A stretch of DNA of 64,000 nucleotides from Caballeronia grimmiae. GTDB lineage: Bacteria > Pseudomonadota > Gammaproteobacteria > Burkholderiales > Burkholderiaceae. The stretch is taken from the NCBI RefSeq assembly GCF_000698555.1, contig NZ_JFHE01000010.1, forward strand, positions 1-64,000, read 5' to 3'. The position numbers were made by a program, and so were the translations under genes. Numbering within the stretch: position 1 is the stretch's first letter; every line of letters begins with the position of its first letter. Shown in pieces: positions 26,967-35,259 of the stretch. Below the pieces are notes generated by a model. The model was given only the letters and a program-made list of their open reading frames with translations. It was not told the DNA's origin and searched no databases.

Positions 26967-29900
26967 ATGGACGCCCCTTCCACCTTCGATTCGACGGCCG
27001 AGTTTCTTGCGGCAGTCGAGATACTCTCTCCGTTCTCGCGCGAGGAAACGGAGCAACTCGCCGCGCACGCAGAGTCGCGCCGCTATGCTTTCGGCGAGAC
27101 CGTATGTAATGCGGGCGATCCGGCCGATGGCCTGTTCATCGTCAGGGCCGGCTCCGTGCGCATCTTCACGGAGGAGCACGGCAAGGAAATCAGCATGGGG
27201 GTCAAGAAGGAGCGCGAGACGTTCGCGGATATCGCCATGTTGCGCGAGTATCGGCATGAGTCGTCGGTGCGTTCCTCCGGCAAGACAGAGTTGCTGTTCA
27301 TTCCGCGCAAGGTCATCGAGCCGGTCATCGCGAGGAATCCCGCCGCGCTTGCGTTTGTCACCAGCTACGTCGCCATTGCTTCGGCCGGAGGTTTCGTCGC
27401 GAAGCTATTCGATTTGCGCGGCAAGCTGAACAAGGCGGAACTCGAAGAGTGCGTGCGCAGCGTCGGCGTCAAGCGCATCGGCGAAGGCAAAGAGATCTTC
27501 AAGCAGGACACGCGCGACGACAGACGCCTTTACGTTGTGCGGCAAGGAGAAGTGCGCCTCGTGCGCGATGAAGGCGGCCAGCAACATGTGATCGCGACGC
27601 TCGGCCCCGGCGAGATCTTTGGCGAGAAGGCTTGCGTGATGCGTCAGGAGCAGATGGCGTCGGCCATTGCGAGCGTCGATACGCGCCTGCTCGTCATACC
27701 TGAAAAGACCGTGCATTTCATCATCGAGCGCAATGTCAAACTGCGCGAGGTGCTCGAAGAGCGCATCCGGTACATCGAGCGTGAATTGCAGCGGCAAAGA
27801 AAGCTGGCGGAACGGCGCAAGCTGCCGGCGATGCTCGATCTTCAGTCGAAGCCGGAATTCGGCGAGCGCGTCATCAAGCGCTTTGCATGGGTCGAGCAGG
27901 CCGAAGAAATGGATTGCGGCGCTGCGTGCCTCGCGATGATATGCCGGCATTACGGCGTCGGCATGACGCTCGGCAAGCTGCGTGAACTCGCTAATGTGAC
28001 GACACAAGGCGCGACGCTCGACAGCCTTGCGCGCGCCGGCGAAGCACTCGGATTCACGACGCGCGGCATGCAGTGCACCTATGAATCGCTGCGTGGTTTC
28101 GAATTGCCGTTCATCGCGCATTGGGAGGGCTATCACTACATCATCGTCTATGGGATATCGAGCGAGAACGTCTGGGTCGCGGACCCGGCTATCGGCTTCA
28201 GAAAGATGACAGCGGGCGAGTTCGAACGTGGTTGGAGCGGCACATGTCTGCTCTTCACGCCAGCGCAGGATCTCGTGCAACAGGCGGTGTCCAATTCGCC
28301 GTGGATACGCTTCGTCGGTTATCTCAAGCCTTATCGCAAGATACTGCTGCACCTTTTTCTTGCGACGTTCGTCATTCAGATGCTGGGCGTCGTTCCGCCG
28401 CTCATCATCCAGAACATTCTCGACGGCGTGATCGTGCATCAGAACGTCGGGCTGCTGCATGTGCTGATTGCGGGACTCATCGTATCCAACGTTTTCTCTC
28501 AACTCATGTCCACCATACGCGCCTATCTCGCGAACTTCATGGTGCGAAACATGGACTTCTCGATGATGTCGCAGTTCTTCAAGCATACGTTCTCGCTGCC
28601 GTTCAGCTTTTTCGCGAAGCGCAAGACAGGGGACGTATTCGCGCGCTTTCAGGAAAACCATACGATCCGCGCGTTTCTCACCGAGTCCACGGTCACGACG
28701 GTGCTGAATCTGCTGATGGTGTTCATCTACTTCACGATCATGTTTCTCTACAACGTGAAGCTCACGCTCTTGCTCATCGCATTCGTGATTCCGCTGATGG
28801 CGCTGACGGTGCTGGCGACGCCGCGCATCAAACACAACGCGCGGGAGATGTTCTCTTCCAGCACGGACGCGCGTTCTTATCTGATGGAGGCATTGGGCGG
28901 CGTCGAAACGGTGAAGGGGATGGGCATTGAACGGGCGGTACGCCTGAAATGGGAGAAGAAGTACGCCAAGTCCCTCGAAGTGCAGTACAAGTCGCAGCGA
29001 TTCAATATCGTCGTGGGGCTGTGCAGTCAGCTATTGAATGCCGCGACGACCATCGCGGTGTTATGGGTCGGTGCGAATCTCGTGCTCTCACGCGAACTGA
29101 CTATTGGACAACTCATTGCATTCAACGCTTTCATGGGAAGCGTGCTGTCGCCGCTCATGGGACTCATCGGCTTATGGAGCCTGCTCAACGATGCGGGCGT
29201 CGCAATGGAGCGACTCGGAGATGTACTCGACATCGAGCCGGAGCAGAAACCTTCTGAAATGCAGCAGCGCGTGATGTTGCCGGACCTTCAGGGCAATATC
29301 AGCTTCAACGGCGTGTACTTCCGTTATGGCGATGGCGACACGCCCTATGTGCTCGAAAACATCAGCTTCGATATCAAGCCGGGTGAATTGATTGCAGTGG
29401 TGGGCCGAAGCGGATCGGGCAAGACGACGCTTGCAAAATTGCTGGTCGGCTTCTATGCGCCGGGCGAGGGAAAGATGACGGTGGATGGTTACGACATCAA
29501 CGTGATCGACAAAGGTTTCTATCGCGCGCAGATCGGTTACGTGATGCAAAGCAACCTGCTGTTCTCAGGAACCATCGCAGATAACATCGCGAGCGGCGAC
29601 GAAGCGCCGGACCGCCGACGCATCGAGGAAGTCGCCAAGATGGCCGATGCCCACGCGTTCATCACGCGCATGCCGCTCGGCTATGAGCAAGTGGTGGGCG
29701 AGCGGGGCGTCGGGCTGTCGGGCGGACAGATTCAGCGGCTATGCATCGCACGCGCGCTTTATCACGATCCGCGTCTGCTGGTGTTCGACGAGGCCACGTC
29801 CGCACTCGACACGCAATCGGAAAGCAATATCCTCGGAAACATGCAGGAGATATTGAAGGGACGTACGGCGGTCATCATCGCGCACCGACTCTCCACGATC

Positions 29901-30026
29901 ATGCGCGCCGACAAGATTCTTGTGCTCTATGAAGGCGGCATCGTCGAACAAGGCAAGCATGACGAACTCGTCGCAAGAAAGGGCATGTATTACCAACTCG
30001 TGCAGAAGCAACTGAGCGCAGCATGA
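26967..30026 (+). CDS. Peptidase-containing ABC transporter (C39) with two N-terminal cNMP-binding-like domains
   Basis: 1019-residue inner-membrane half-transporter that should cleave double-glycine leaders and export the cores. Order: two cyclic-nucleotide-binding-like domains (about 20-135 and 150-270), C39 peptidase (about 305-435) with Cys317 (MDCGAAC), His390 and Asp406. Six membrane helices (about 450-740) follow, then the ATPase with Walker A GRSGSGKT near 813, signature LSGGQ near 917 and Walker B VFDEATS near 937. All catalytic residues of both enzymes are present. The final ATGA overlaps the regulator gene. Double cNMP domains on such a transporter are rare outside cyanobacterial-type relatives. 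Confidence 0.92.
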   Translation: MDAPSTFDSTAEFLAAVEILSPFSREETEQLAAHAESRRYAFGETVCNAGDPADGLFIVRAGSVRIFTEEHGKEISMGVKKERETFADIAMLREYRHESSVRSSGKTELLFIPRKVIEPVIARNPAALAFVTSYVAIASAGGFVAKLFDLRGKLNKAELEECVRSVGVKRIGEGKEIFKQDTRDDRRLYVVRQGEVRLVRDEGGQQHVIATLGPGEIFGEKACVMRQEQMASAIASVDTRLLVIPEKTVHFIIERNVKLREVLEERIRYIERELQRQRKLAERRKLPAMLDLQSKPEFGERVIKRFAWVEQAEEMDCGAACLAMICRHYGVGMTLGKLRELANVTTQGATLDSLARAGEALGFTTRGMQCTYESLRGFELPFIAHWEGYHYIIVYGISSENVWVADPAIGFRKMTAGEFERGWSGTCLLFTPAQDLVQQAVSNSPWIRFVGYLKPYRKILLHLFLATFVIQMLGVVPPLIIQNILDGVIVHQNVGLLHVLIAGLIVSNVFSQLMSTIRAYLANFMVRNMDFSMMSQFFKHTFSLPFSFFAKRKTGDVFARFQENHTIRAFLTESTVTTVLNLLMVFIYFTIMFLYNVKLTLLLIAFVIPLMALTVLATPRIKHNAREMFSSSTDARSYLMEALGGVETVKGMGIERAVRLKWEKKYAKSLEVQYKSQRFNIVVGLCSQLLNAATTIAVLWVGANLVLSRELTIGQLIAFNAFMGSVLSPLMGLIGLWSLLNDAGVAMERLGDVLDIEPEQKPSEMQQRVMLPDLQGNISFNGVYFRYGDGDTPYVLENISFDIKPGELIAVVGRSGSGKTTLAKLLVGFYAPGEGKMTVDGYDINVIDKGFYRAQIGYVMQSNLLFSGTIADNIASGDEAPDRRRIEEVAKMADAHAFITRMPLGYEQVVGERGVGLSGGQIQRLCIARALYHDPRLLVFDEATSALDTQSESNILGNMQEILKGRTAVIIAHRLSTIMRADKILVLYEGGIVEQGKHDELVARKGMYYQLVQKQLSAA

Positions 30027-31336
30027 AAATACTCGACCAGCCTGAAAGCGACAGCGTGCCCGCATCGGCGATCTCGTATGCGGGAATCATCGAGAAGATC
30101 GAGATATTGCGTTCGACGCTGCGATGGACTTCCCGCCTCGAGCGTCCGGAAATCGAAAAGCTGTTGCGTCAGGCGAGCGCATTGCGCGACGAAGTCATGC
30201 AGCTTTCGCACAAGGAGCGCTTCGTGCAAGCCGCAGCCTCGGAGCCCAAGCGCGAGCTATCGGCTGCGGCCCGGCGGCAGGCGCTGATCGAACGCAGCTT
30301 CGTTTTCGAAGGCACGTTCGGCGACAACCCGAAACTGCTGGAAGCACTGGAAATTGCGGAGAAAGCTGCGCCGACGGATCTTCCCGTTCTGATCGATGGC
30401 GAAAGCGGCACCGGCAAGGAACTGATGGCTAAAGTCATTCACGCCAACGGCTCGCGTGCGGACAAGCCTTATATCTCCGTCAACTGCGGCGCGATTCCGG
30501 ACAATCTTCTCGAATCGGAGTTGTTCGGGCATCGCAGAGGCGCTTTTACGGGCGCAACGAACGACCGCAAAGGGAAATTCGAAAGCGCACATACGGGCAC
30601 TATCTTCCTCGACGAGATTGGGGAGCTTCCGCTGTCAGGCCAGGTGAAGTTACTGCGTGTGCTGGAAGCGCATGAGATTCAGCGCGTAGGTTCCGACGAG
30701 CCGATAGCGGTCGACACGCGCATCGTCGCCGCGACCAACCGCAACTTGCGGCGCTTTTGCGATGAAGGGCGCTTTCGCGAAGACTTGTACTATCGCCTGA
30801 GTGTGATACACGTGACCTTGCCGGCACTGCGTGAGCGTCGCGACGAGATACCGCTTCTGCTTGCTTATTTCGGCGATGAAGCTGCGGCCACGCTCAAACG
30901 CCGGCCCGTGAAAATGTCGCCCCGGCTGCGCGATTTTCTGCGCCACTACGAGTATCCCGGCAACATCCGCGAACTGCGCAACGTGGTGTACCGGCTTGCT
31001 TGTCTGGCCGGCGAAATGGCGGATATCGAGCATCTTCCGCTGGATATCAGGCCGAAGTCGTCGCTGTCACTCGCCATTGGCGGAGCATCGGCAAGCGGCG
31101 ACGGAATTGCTACAGCGAGTTCCCTGAGCGAAGCCAAGCGCGTCGCGAGCGACGAAGCCGAGCGCGCCTTTCTTGAACGCGGCTTGCAGGAAGTGGGCGG
31201 CACGGTAGCGGAACTCGCGCGGCGCTACGAGATGAACCGGTCGCACCTGCAGATGCTACTGAAAAAGCACGGGCTGCACTCGAAGGATTTCCGGCTTGCA
31301 GCGCAAAAGGCGAGAGACGCTAGATCGACGGATTGA
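30023..31336 (+). CDS. Sigma-54-dependent transcriptional activator without receiver domain
   Basis: 437 residues. An N-terminal helical/coiled-coil segment of about 95 residues (no receiver, GAF or PAS domain) precedes the AAA+ domain: Walker A GESGTGKE near 127, sigma-54 loop GAFTGA near 173, Walker [10 protein letters not shown] and an arginine-finger region. A Fis-type helix-turn-helix closes the protein ([21 protein letters not shown], about 395-415). It is translationally coupled to the ABC gene by a 4-nt overlap. It probably drives the sigma-54-like promoters found at 19929, 32501 and 32754; phospho-signalling through FHA/PP2C may control it. Confidence 0.88.
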   Translation: MKILDQPESDSVPASAISYAGIIEKIEILRSTLRWTSRLERPEIEKLLRQASALRDEVMQLSHKERFVQAAASEPKRELSAAARRQALIERSFVFEGTFGDNPKLLEALEIAEKAAPTDLPVLIDGESGTGKELMAKVIHANGSRADKPYISVNCGAIPDNLLESELFGHRRGAFTGATNDRKGKFESAHTGTIFLDEIGELPLSGQVKLLRVLEAHEIQRVGSDEPIAVDTRIVAATNRNLRRFCDEGRFREDLYYRLSVIHVTLPALRERRDEIPLLLAYFGDEAAATLKRRPVKMSPRLRDFLRHYEYPGNIRELRNVVYRLACLAGEMADIEHLPLDIRPKSSLSLAIGGASASGDGIATASSLSEAKRVASDEAERAFLERGLQEVGGTVAELARRYEMNRSHLQMLLKKHGLHSKDFRLAAQKARDARSTD

Positions 31337-32090
31337 CCTGAGTCCTGTCCATCGCCATCACGTCTTCCGCATGCGCGACGACCAGTGAGATATTGTCTCG
31401 CCCGCCGCGTTCCAGCGCTTTTTCAAGCAGTCTTTGCGCGGCAAGCTCGCAGTTGCCCGCAGTGAGTTCGCTTGCCATTTCCGCTTCGCTGATCTCGTTC
31501 GACAAGCCATCGCTGCACAGGAGAAAGGTATCGCCGTCGTTCAGCGCGACGGTGCTTTCATCCAGATCGAGAACGTCGAGCGCGCCCACTGCGCGTGTAA
31601 TCAAATGCTGCGCCGGATGATGCAGCGCTTCTTCCGCGGTCAACTGCCCGCGTGCTTTAAGTTCTTCGACGTGGCTATGATCGCGCGTCAATTGCACGAG
31701 CTTTCCGTTCCGGAAAAGATAGATTCGACTGTCGCCGGCCCAGAGATAAGCGCATGCACCATTCCGAGCGGCAAGCACGACCACTGTGCTGCCGATGCGC
31801 GATACCAGCCGTCTGGCGGCCTCCACGCGCAGCTTGCCGTTGACGTCGATGAGACGTTCGCGCGCATCCGCGATGACACTGGCAAGCCCGCCATTCGACG
31901 AGATAGCCGACAGGCTCTCGATGACCATACGGCTCGCCAGATCGCCGACAGCGTGTCCGCCCATGCCATCGGCGACGGCCCACAGACCGCGCTCGGGTGA
32001 ATCGAGCAGGGCGTCTTCGTTGATTTGCCGAACGCATCCGACATCGGAGCGGGCAGCCGATGTCCATCTAAATTCAGCCGTGAAGGTCAC
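31320..32090 (-). CDS. PP2C-type Ser/Thr protein phosphatase
   Basis: 256-residue soluble Mn/Mg-dependent phosphatase. Metal-binding motifs NEDALL, VADGMGGH, LCSDGLS and GRDNIS are all present. GTG 32090 is taken as the start because a perfect GGAGG lies 5 nt upstream. It converges with and overlaps the activator gene by 17 nt, and lies downstream of peptide 3, possibly in one transcript. It should oppose a Ser/Thr kinase read by the FHA protein; no kinase gene is present in the window. Confidence 0.9.
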   Translation of the reverse strand: MTFTAEFRWTSAARSDVGCVRQINEDALLDSPERGLWAVADGMGGHAVGDLASRMVIESLSAISSNGGLASVIADARERLIDVNGKLRVEAARRLVSRIGSTVVVLAARNGACAYLWAGDSRIYLFRNGKLVQLTRDHSHVEELKARGQLTAEEALHHPAQHLITRAVGALDVLDLDESTVALNDGDTFLLCSDGLSNEISEAEMASELTAGNCELAAQRLLEKALERGGRDNISLVVAHAEDVMAMDRTQVNPSI

Positions 32091-32169
32091 GACAACCTCC
32101 CTTGGTCCTGAAGCGCGCACGCAATCCGCCGATTGTGCGCCAGAATGCGCGCGCTAAACGCGATGGGCG

Positions 32170-32460
32170 CTATCCCGCGCTGTTTGCCGACGCTGCGTTC
32201 GGACTGACATTGAGATTCGCGCCGTTGCCGGAATTATGGACATTGACCGACTGGAACTGATTGATCATCTGGTCCGCAGTGAAGTTGTTCGTGATGTCGT
32301 AGATATTCACGACGCCGCCAAAGCCTTCCTGACGCCCCGAGATGTACGGCGTGATCCAGCCAAAGATCCACAGCGCGCCGCCGCCGCCACTGATGGCCGA
32401 CATCGCCGCGTCGTCGAGTTCGCGACTGCATTCGAGATCGGTGACGGACAGGACGCTCAT
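32170..32460 (-). CDS. Double-glycine precursor peptide 3
   Basis: 96 residues on the opposite strand from peptides 1 and 2. With ATG at 32460 (GGAGA 7 nt upstream) the leader is again exactly 26 residues, starting MSVLSVTDL and ending AMSAISGG. This aligns residue for residue with the other two leaders and decides the start against the ATG 6 nt earlier. The 70-residue core starts GGALWIFGW, is hydrophobic at first, then Asn/Ser/Gly-rich, and has no Cys. It resembles the other cores only in Asn richness, so it may have a different role. PP2C follows 79 nt downstream. Confidence 0.82.
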   Translation of the reverse strand: MSVLSVTDLECSRELDDAAMSAISGGGGALWIFGWITPYISGRQEGFGGVVNIYDITNNFTADQMINQFQSVNVHNSGNGANLNVSPNAASANSAG

Positions 32461-32500
32461 ATTCATTCTCCGCAAAGCGCTTTGAGGGACGCGTGAGCCA

Positions 32501-32518
32501 ATGCAAGTCGTATGCCGA
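32501..32518 (-). promoter_or_regulatory. Sigma-54-like promoter for peptide 3
   Basis: On the minus strand CGGCATACGACTTGCA has a perfect -12 TTGCA and a -24 CGGCA with GG-N10-GC spacing, about 42 nt before the start of peptide 3. Confidence 0.5.
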
Positions 32519-32753
32519 CGTCGTGGCGGGCGCTCGAGGCCCATTCGACGCGGGCTTACGTCGAATGGCGTTGGGCGCGCACCGACATTCGCGATCCGGC
32601 AGTCAGTTTCCTACCGACACGCGGGGCGCTTACCGCCAGATGGCCAAACCCCAACAGAAACGGACCAACGCCGTTTGTTGGACCCGAACACTACGCCATT
32701 ACTCCGAGTCGACAAAAATCAATAAACTCAATCGAATCAAGGGATTATAAAAC

Positions 32754-32769
32754 TGGCAAGAAAGCTGCA
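32754..32769 (+). promoter_or_regulatory. Sigma-54-like promoter for the LRAT-type gene
   Basis: TGGCAAGAAAGCTGCA is close to the consensus (TGGCA, then G at the seventh position, CTGCA at -12) with correct GG-N10-GC spacing, about 69 nt before the start codon at 32838. Surrounding DNA is AT-rich. This is the best match of the three. Confidence 0.55.
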
Positions 32770-32837
32770 AATGACATCGCAACCAGGCGCCGTACAAACA
32801 CCCAGCGCCAGCCTAAGAACTCATAGCGGAGCGAGTC

Positions 32838-33347
32838 ATGTCAAGCAGCGAAACGTCCGGATCGTTCGATGAAACAGCCGCCGAGCACGGCTTTTCCCTC
32901 GGCGCCGAAGTCGTCACGCGCCGCTCCGGGTACGAGCATCACGGAATATATGCGGGTAACGGCATGGTTATCCACTATGCCGGCTTCGCCAAGTCACTGC
33001 ATCGCGGCCCCATCGAGGAAGTGACGCTCGCGCAGTTTGCGGGCGGCTATGGCGTGACGATGCGCCAGCATGCGGCTGCGCGTTTTATCGGCATGGAAGC
33101 GGTGCGGCGCGCGCGCAGCAGGCTCGGCGAGGATCGTTACCGCCTGTTGACCAATAACTGCGAGCACTTCGTTTCATGGTGCCTGTTCGGTGAAGCCCGC
33201 AGCAGTCAGGTGCGCGCGTGCCTCGTTCATCCAGGCGTCGCGCTCGATGCACTCAAGGGACTGCTGAAGGCCTATGTTTCGGCCGAACGGCGCCGCCGTG
33301 CAAGCGCGTTTGCAAATAGCGGACTGAATACGTCTTTAGCCATGTGA
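32838..33347 (+). CDS. LRAT-fold (NCEHF) papain-like protein
   Basis: 169-residue cytoplasmic protein of the lecithin:retinol acyltransferase-like group of permuted papain-fold enzymes. Catalytic His is His34 or 35 in the HHGIYAG segment; the nucleophile is Cys108 in NCEHFVSW. Relatives act as thioester acyltransferases, phospholipases or peptidases. GGAG lies 8 nt upstream of the ATG. A neighbouring sigma-54-like promoter ties it to the peptide system, where it could acylate or process the peptides or protect the producer; this is inference. Confidence 0.75.
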   Translation: MSSSETSGSFDETAAEHGFSLGAEVVTRRSGYEHHGIYAGNGMVIHYAGFAKSLHRGPIEEVTLAQFAGGYGVTMRQHAAARFIGMEAVRRARSRLGEDRYRLLTNNCEHFVSWCLFGEARSSQVRACLVHPGVALDALKGLLKAYVSAERRRRASAFANSGLNTSLAM

Positions 33348-33357
33348 GGAGACCATC

Positions 33358-33606
33358 ATGGACACCCCCGAAAATTCGCTTCACTGGGCCGTCGATAAAT
33401 GGCTCGCACCATCGCCGGCGCATCCGGCACGCGTCGTGCAACTGTGCCGTTCGCATCTCACGGGCATGCGCTTTGTTCGCATCGAGGCGTGGCATGCGGG
33501 CGGCTCCATTGCGATCATCTTTTTCCGCCACGAAGATGGCACCTGGAATGTATTTCCGCCGCAGGTCAGGCGTCTCTCGATGAGTCCCGCGCGGCTGGCC
33601 GCCTGA
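33358..33606 (+). CDS. Small protein of unknown function
   Basis: 82 residues, starting 10 nt after the LRAT-type gene with a strong GAGGAG site, so probably co-transcribed. The sequence is soluble with a compact pattern (HWAVDKWLAPS, FVRIEAWHAGGSIAIIFFRHEDGTWNVFPP) that looks like a small alpha+beta domain. No family recognised. It could be an immunity or partner protein of the island. Confidence 0.65.
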   Translation: MDTPENSLHWAVDKWLAPSPAHPARVVQLCRSHLTGMRFVRIEAWHAGGSIAIIFFRHEDGTWNVFPPQVRRLSMSPARLAA

Positions 33607-33758
33607 GGCGCGGGCGGGCCCCGCTTTGACACGAACGACACGCTGCCGCTACTCTAGCTGCAAAGATGTGCCACGCAAACGCGATGGTGGCACGCGATGC
33701 GGCAGTCATGGTAGTTTTCGCATCCGTGAACCAGTTCGTACAATTCGAGGTATTGCCG

Positions 33759-34862
33759 ATGACCCAGCCTGACTCCGCTGACTTTTCTCCGTCCGCCAGC
33801 ACGGCCGCCGAATCTCAGATCGGCGAGAATCCGCTCGGCATTGCGGGGCTGGAGTTCGTAGAGTTTTCGAGTCCCTATCCGCAAGGGCTCGCCGCATTAT
33901 TCGAGCGGCTGGGCTTCACGCCGGTTGCGCAGCACGTCAGCAAGGCGGTCACGCTGTATCGGCAGGGCAGCATGAATTTTTTGCTGAACGCCGAGCCGGA
34001 TTCATTCGCGACGCGGTTCGCCCAGACGCATGGCGTCGGCATCGCGGCCATCGGCATTCGCGTGCTGGATGCGCAAACGGCGCATGAACGCGCCGTCGAT
34101 TACGGCGCATGGGATTTCGAAGGCGAGAAGATCGGCCCCAACGAACTGGCAATACCGGCCATTCAAGGCATTGGCGATTCACATATCTATTTCGTCGATC
34201 ATTGGCCGGGCAAGAATAGCGGCGAAACATCAATATACGACATCGATTTCCGCGCGATTCCCGATGCGAATGCCGATCTCAAGGGCGCGGGCCTGCTCGA
34301 AGTCGATCACTTCACGCAGACGGTCGGCGCTGGCCGCATTCGCGAATGGCTCGATTTCTATGACGACGTGCTGCATTTCCGCGAAATTCATCAAGTGCAT
34401 CCGGACTGGCACGTGTCGCAGGATTCCGCTGTTACGGTCTCGCCATGCGGCTCCATTCGCATTACGGTCTACGAGAAGGGCACGTATCGCACGGACTTGA
34501 TGCAGCAATATTTGCCCGATCATGAAGGCGAGGGCGTGCAGCACATCGCGCTGGCATCCGCCGATATCTTCGCTTCCGTCGACGCCCTCAGCGCGCGGGG
34601 CGTGCGCTTCCTGATGCCGCCGCAACGCTATTACGATGAGATCGACGCCCGCCTGCCCGGTCATGGCCTCGATATCGACAAGCTGCGCACGCGCGGAATT
34701 CTGGTCGATGGCGAGATTCTTCCCGACGGCACGCCGCAACTCTTCTTGCAGACCTTCATCGAACGCGAGCCGGGCGACATGTTCTTCGAAATCGTCGAGC
34801 GGCGCGGACATCATGGCTTCGGCGAAGGCAATCTCGATGCGATCGCCAAAGCGCGAAGCTGA
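33759..34862 (+). CDS. hppD: 4-hydroxyphenylpyruvate dioxygenase
   Basis: 367-residue non-haem Fe(II) dioxygenase of tyrosine breakdown, converting 4-hydroxyphenylpyruvate to homogentisate. It has two vicinal-oxygen-chelate domains. The iron triad is His in LEVDHFTQ, His in GVQHIAL and Glu in MFFEIVER, all in the C-terminal domain. Length fits the bacterial family. ATG 33759 follows a GAGG site; the upstream in-frame codons are not needed. No other tyrosine-pathway gene lies nearby. Confidence 0.88.
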   Translation: MTQPDSADFSPSASTAAESQIGENPLGIAGLEFVEFSSPYPQGLAALFERLGFTPVAQHVSKAVTLYRQGSMNFLLNAEPDSFATRFAQTHGVGIAAIGIRVLDAQTAHERAVDYGAWDFEGEKIGPNELAIPAIQGIGDSHIYFVDHWPGKNSGETSIYDIDFRAIPDANADLKGAGLLEVDHFTQTVGAGRIREWLDFYDDVLHFREIHQVHPDWHVSQDSAVTVSPCGSIRITVYEKGTYRTDLMQQYLPDHEGEGVQHIALASADIFASVDALSARGVRFLMPPQRYYDEIDARLPGHGLDIDKLRTRGILVDGEILPDGTPQLFLQTFIEREPGDMFFEIVERRGHHGFGEGNLDAIAKARS

Positions 34863-34887
34863 CAGACCGCGCCGTGGCGTCGCGCGT

Positions 34888-35259
34888 TCATTGCACGATA
34901 ATCGTTCCTGTCATGTGCGGATGCAGCGAACAGAAATACTTATAGGTTCCCGGCTTATCGAATACATGCGAGAAGCTGTCGCCACTGTCGAGCGGATCGG
35001 ACTTGAATGATTTTGTCTCGTCGACGATCGTATGCAGCATGTCATCGTGATTCGTCCATGTCACCTTCGTGCCGGCAGGGACCGTCAGCGTGTCCTTGTT
35101 GAACGCGAAATTGTCGATGGACACGACGGGCGCGCTCACGGCGGCCACTTGCTGTGCAGGTTCTTCGGCGCAAGCGGATGGCATCGCGCCAACGAGGCCC
35201 TTGATCGCGAGTGCGATTGCAAGCTGCCGGGCGCATTGTCGAATGAGCGTGATGTTCAT
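34888..35259 (-). CDS. Periplasmic cupredoxin (plastocyanin/amicyanin-like)
   Basis: 123-residue exported blue-copper protein. A signal peptide (about 30 residues) is followed by one cupredoxin domain. Type-1 copper ligands are a His in DDMLHTIV and Cys-His-Met in the loop CSLHPHM. It probably shuttles electrons or binds copper in the periplasm. Its ATG overlaps the stop of the metallophosphoesterase gene (ATGA), so the two are translated together. AGGAG precedes the start. Confidence 0.88.
   Translation of the reverse strand: MNITLIRQCARQLAIALAIKGLVGAMPSACAEEPAQQVAAVSAPVVSIDNFAFNKDTLTVPAGTKVTWTNHDDMLHTIVDETKSFKSDPLDSGDSFSHVFDKPGTYKYFCSLHPHMTGTIIVQ

Noticed and set aside
27405-28835. Long minus-strand open frame opposite the C39 ABC transporter
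   Set aside because: No motif or ribosome site and composition of an antisense shadow; the plus-strand protein has all catalytic motifs.
32838-33347. NlpC/P60 cell-wall peptidase
   Set aside because: The His-before-Cys order and NCEHF motif fit the permuted LRAT group, and there is no signal peptide.
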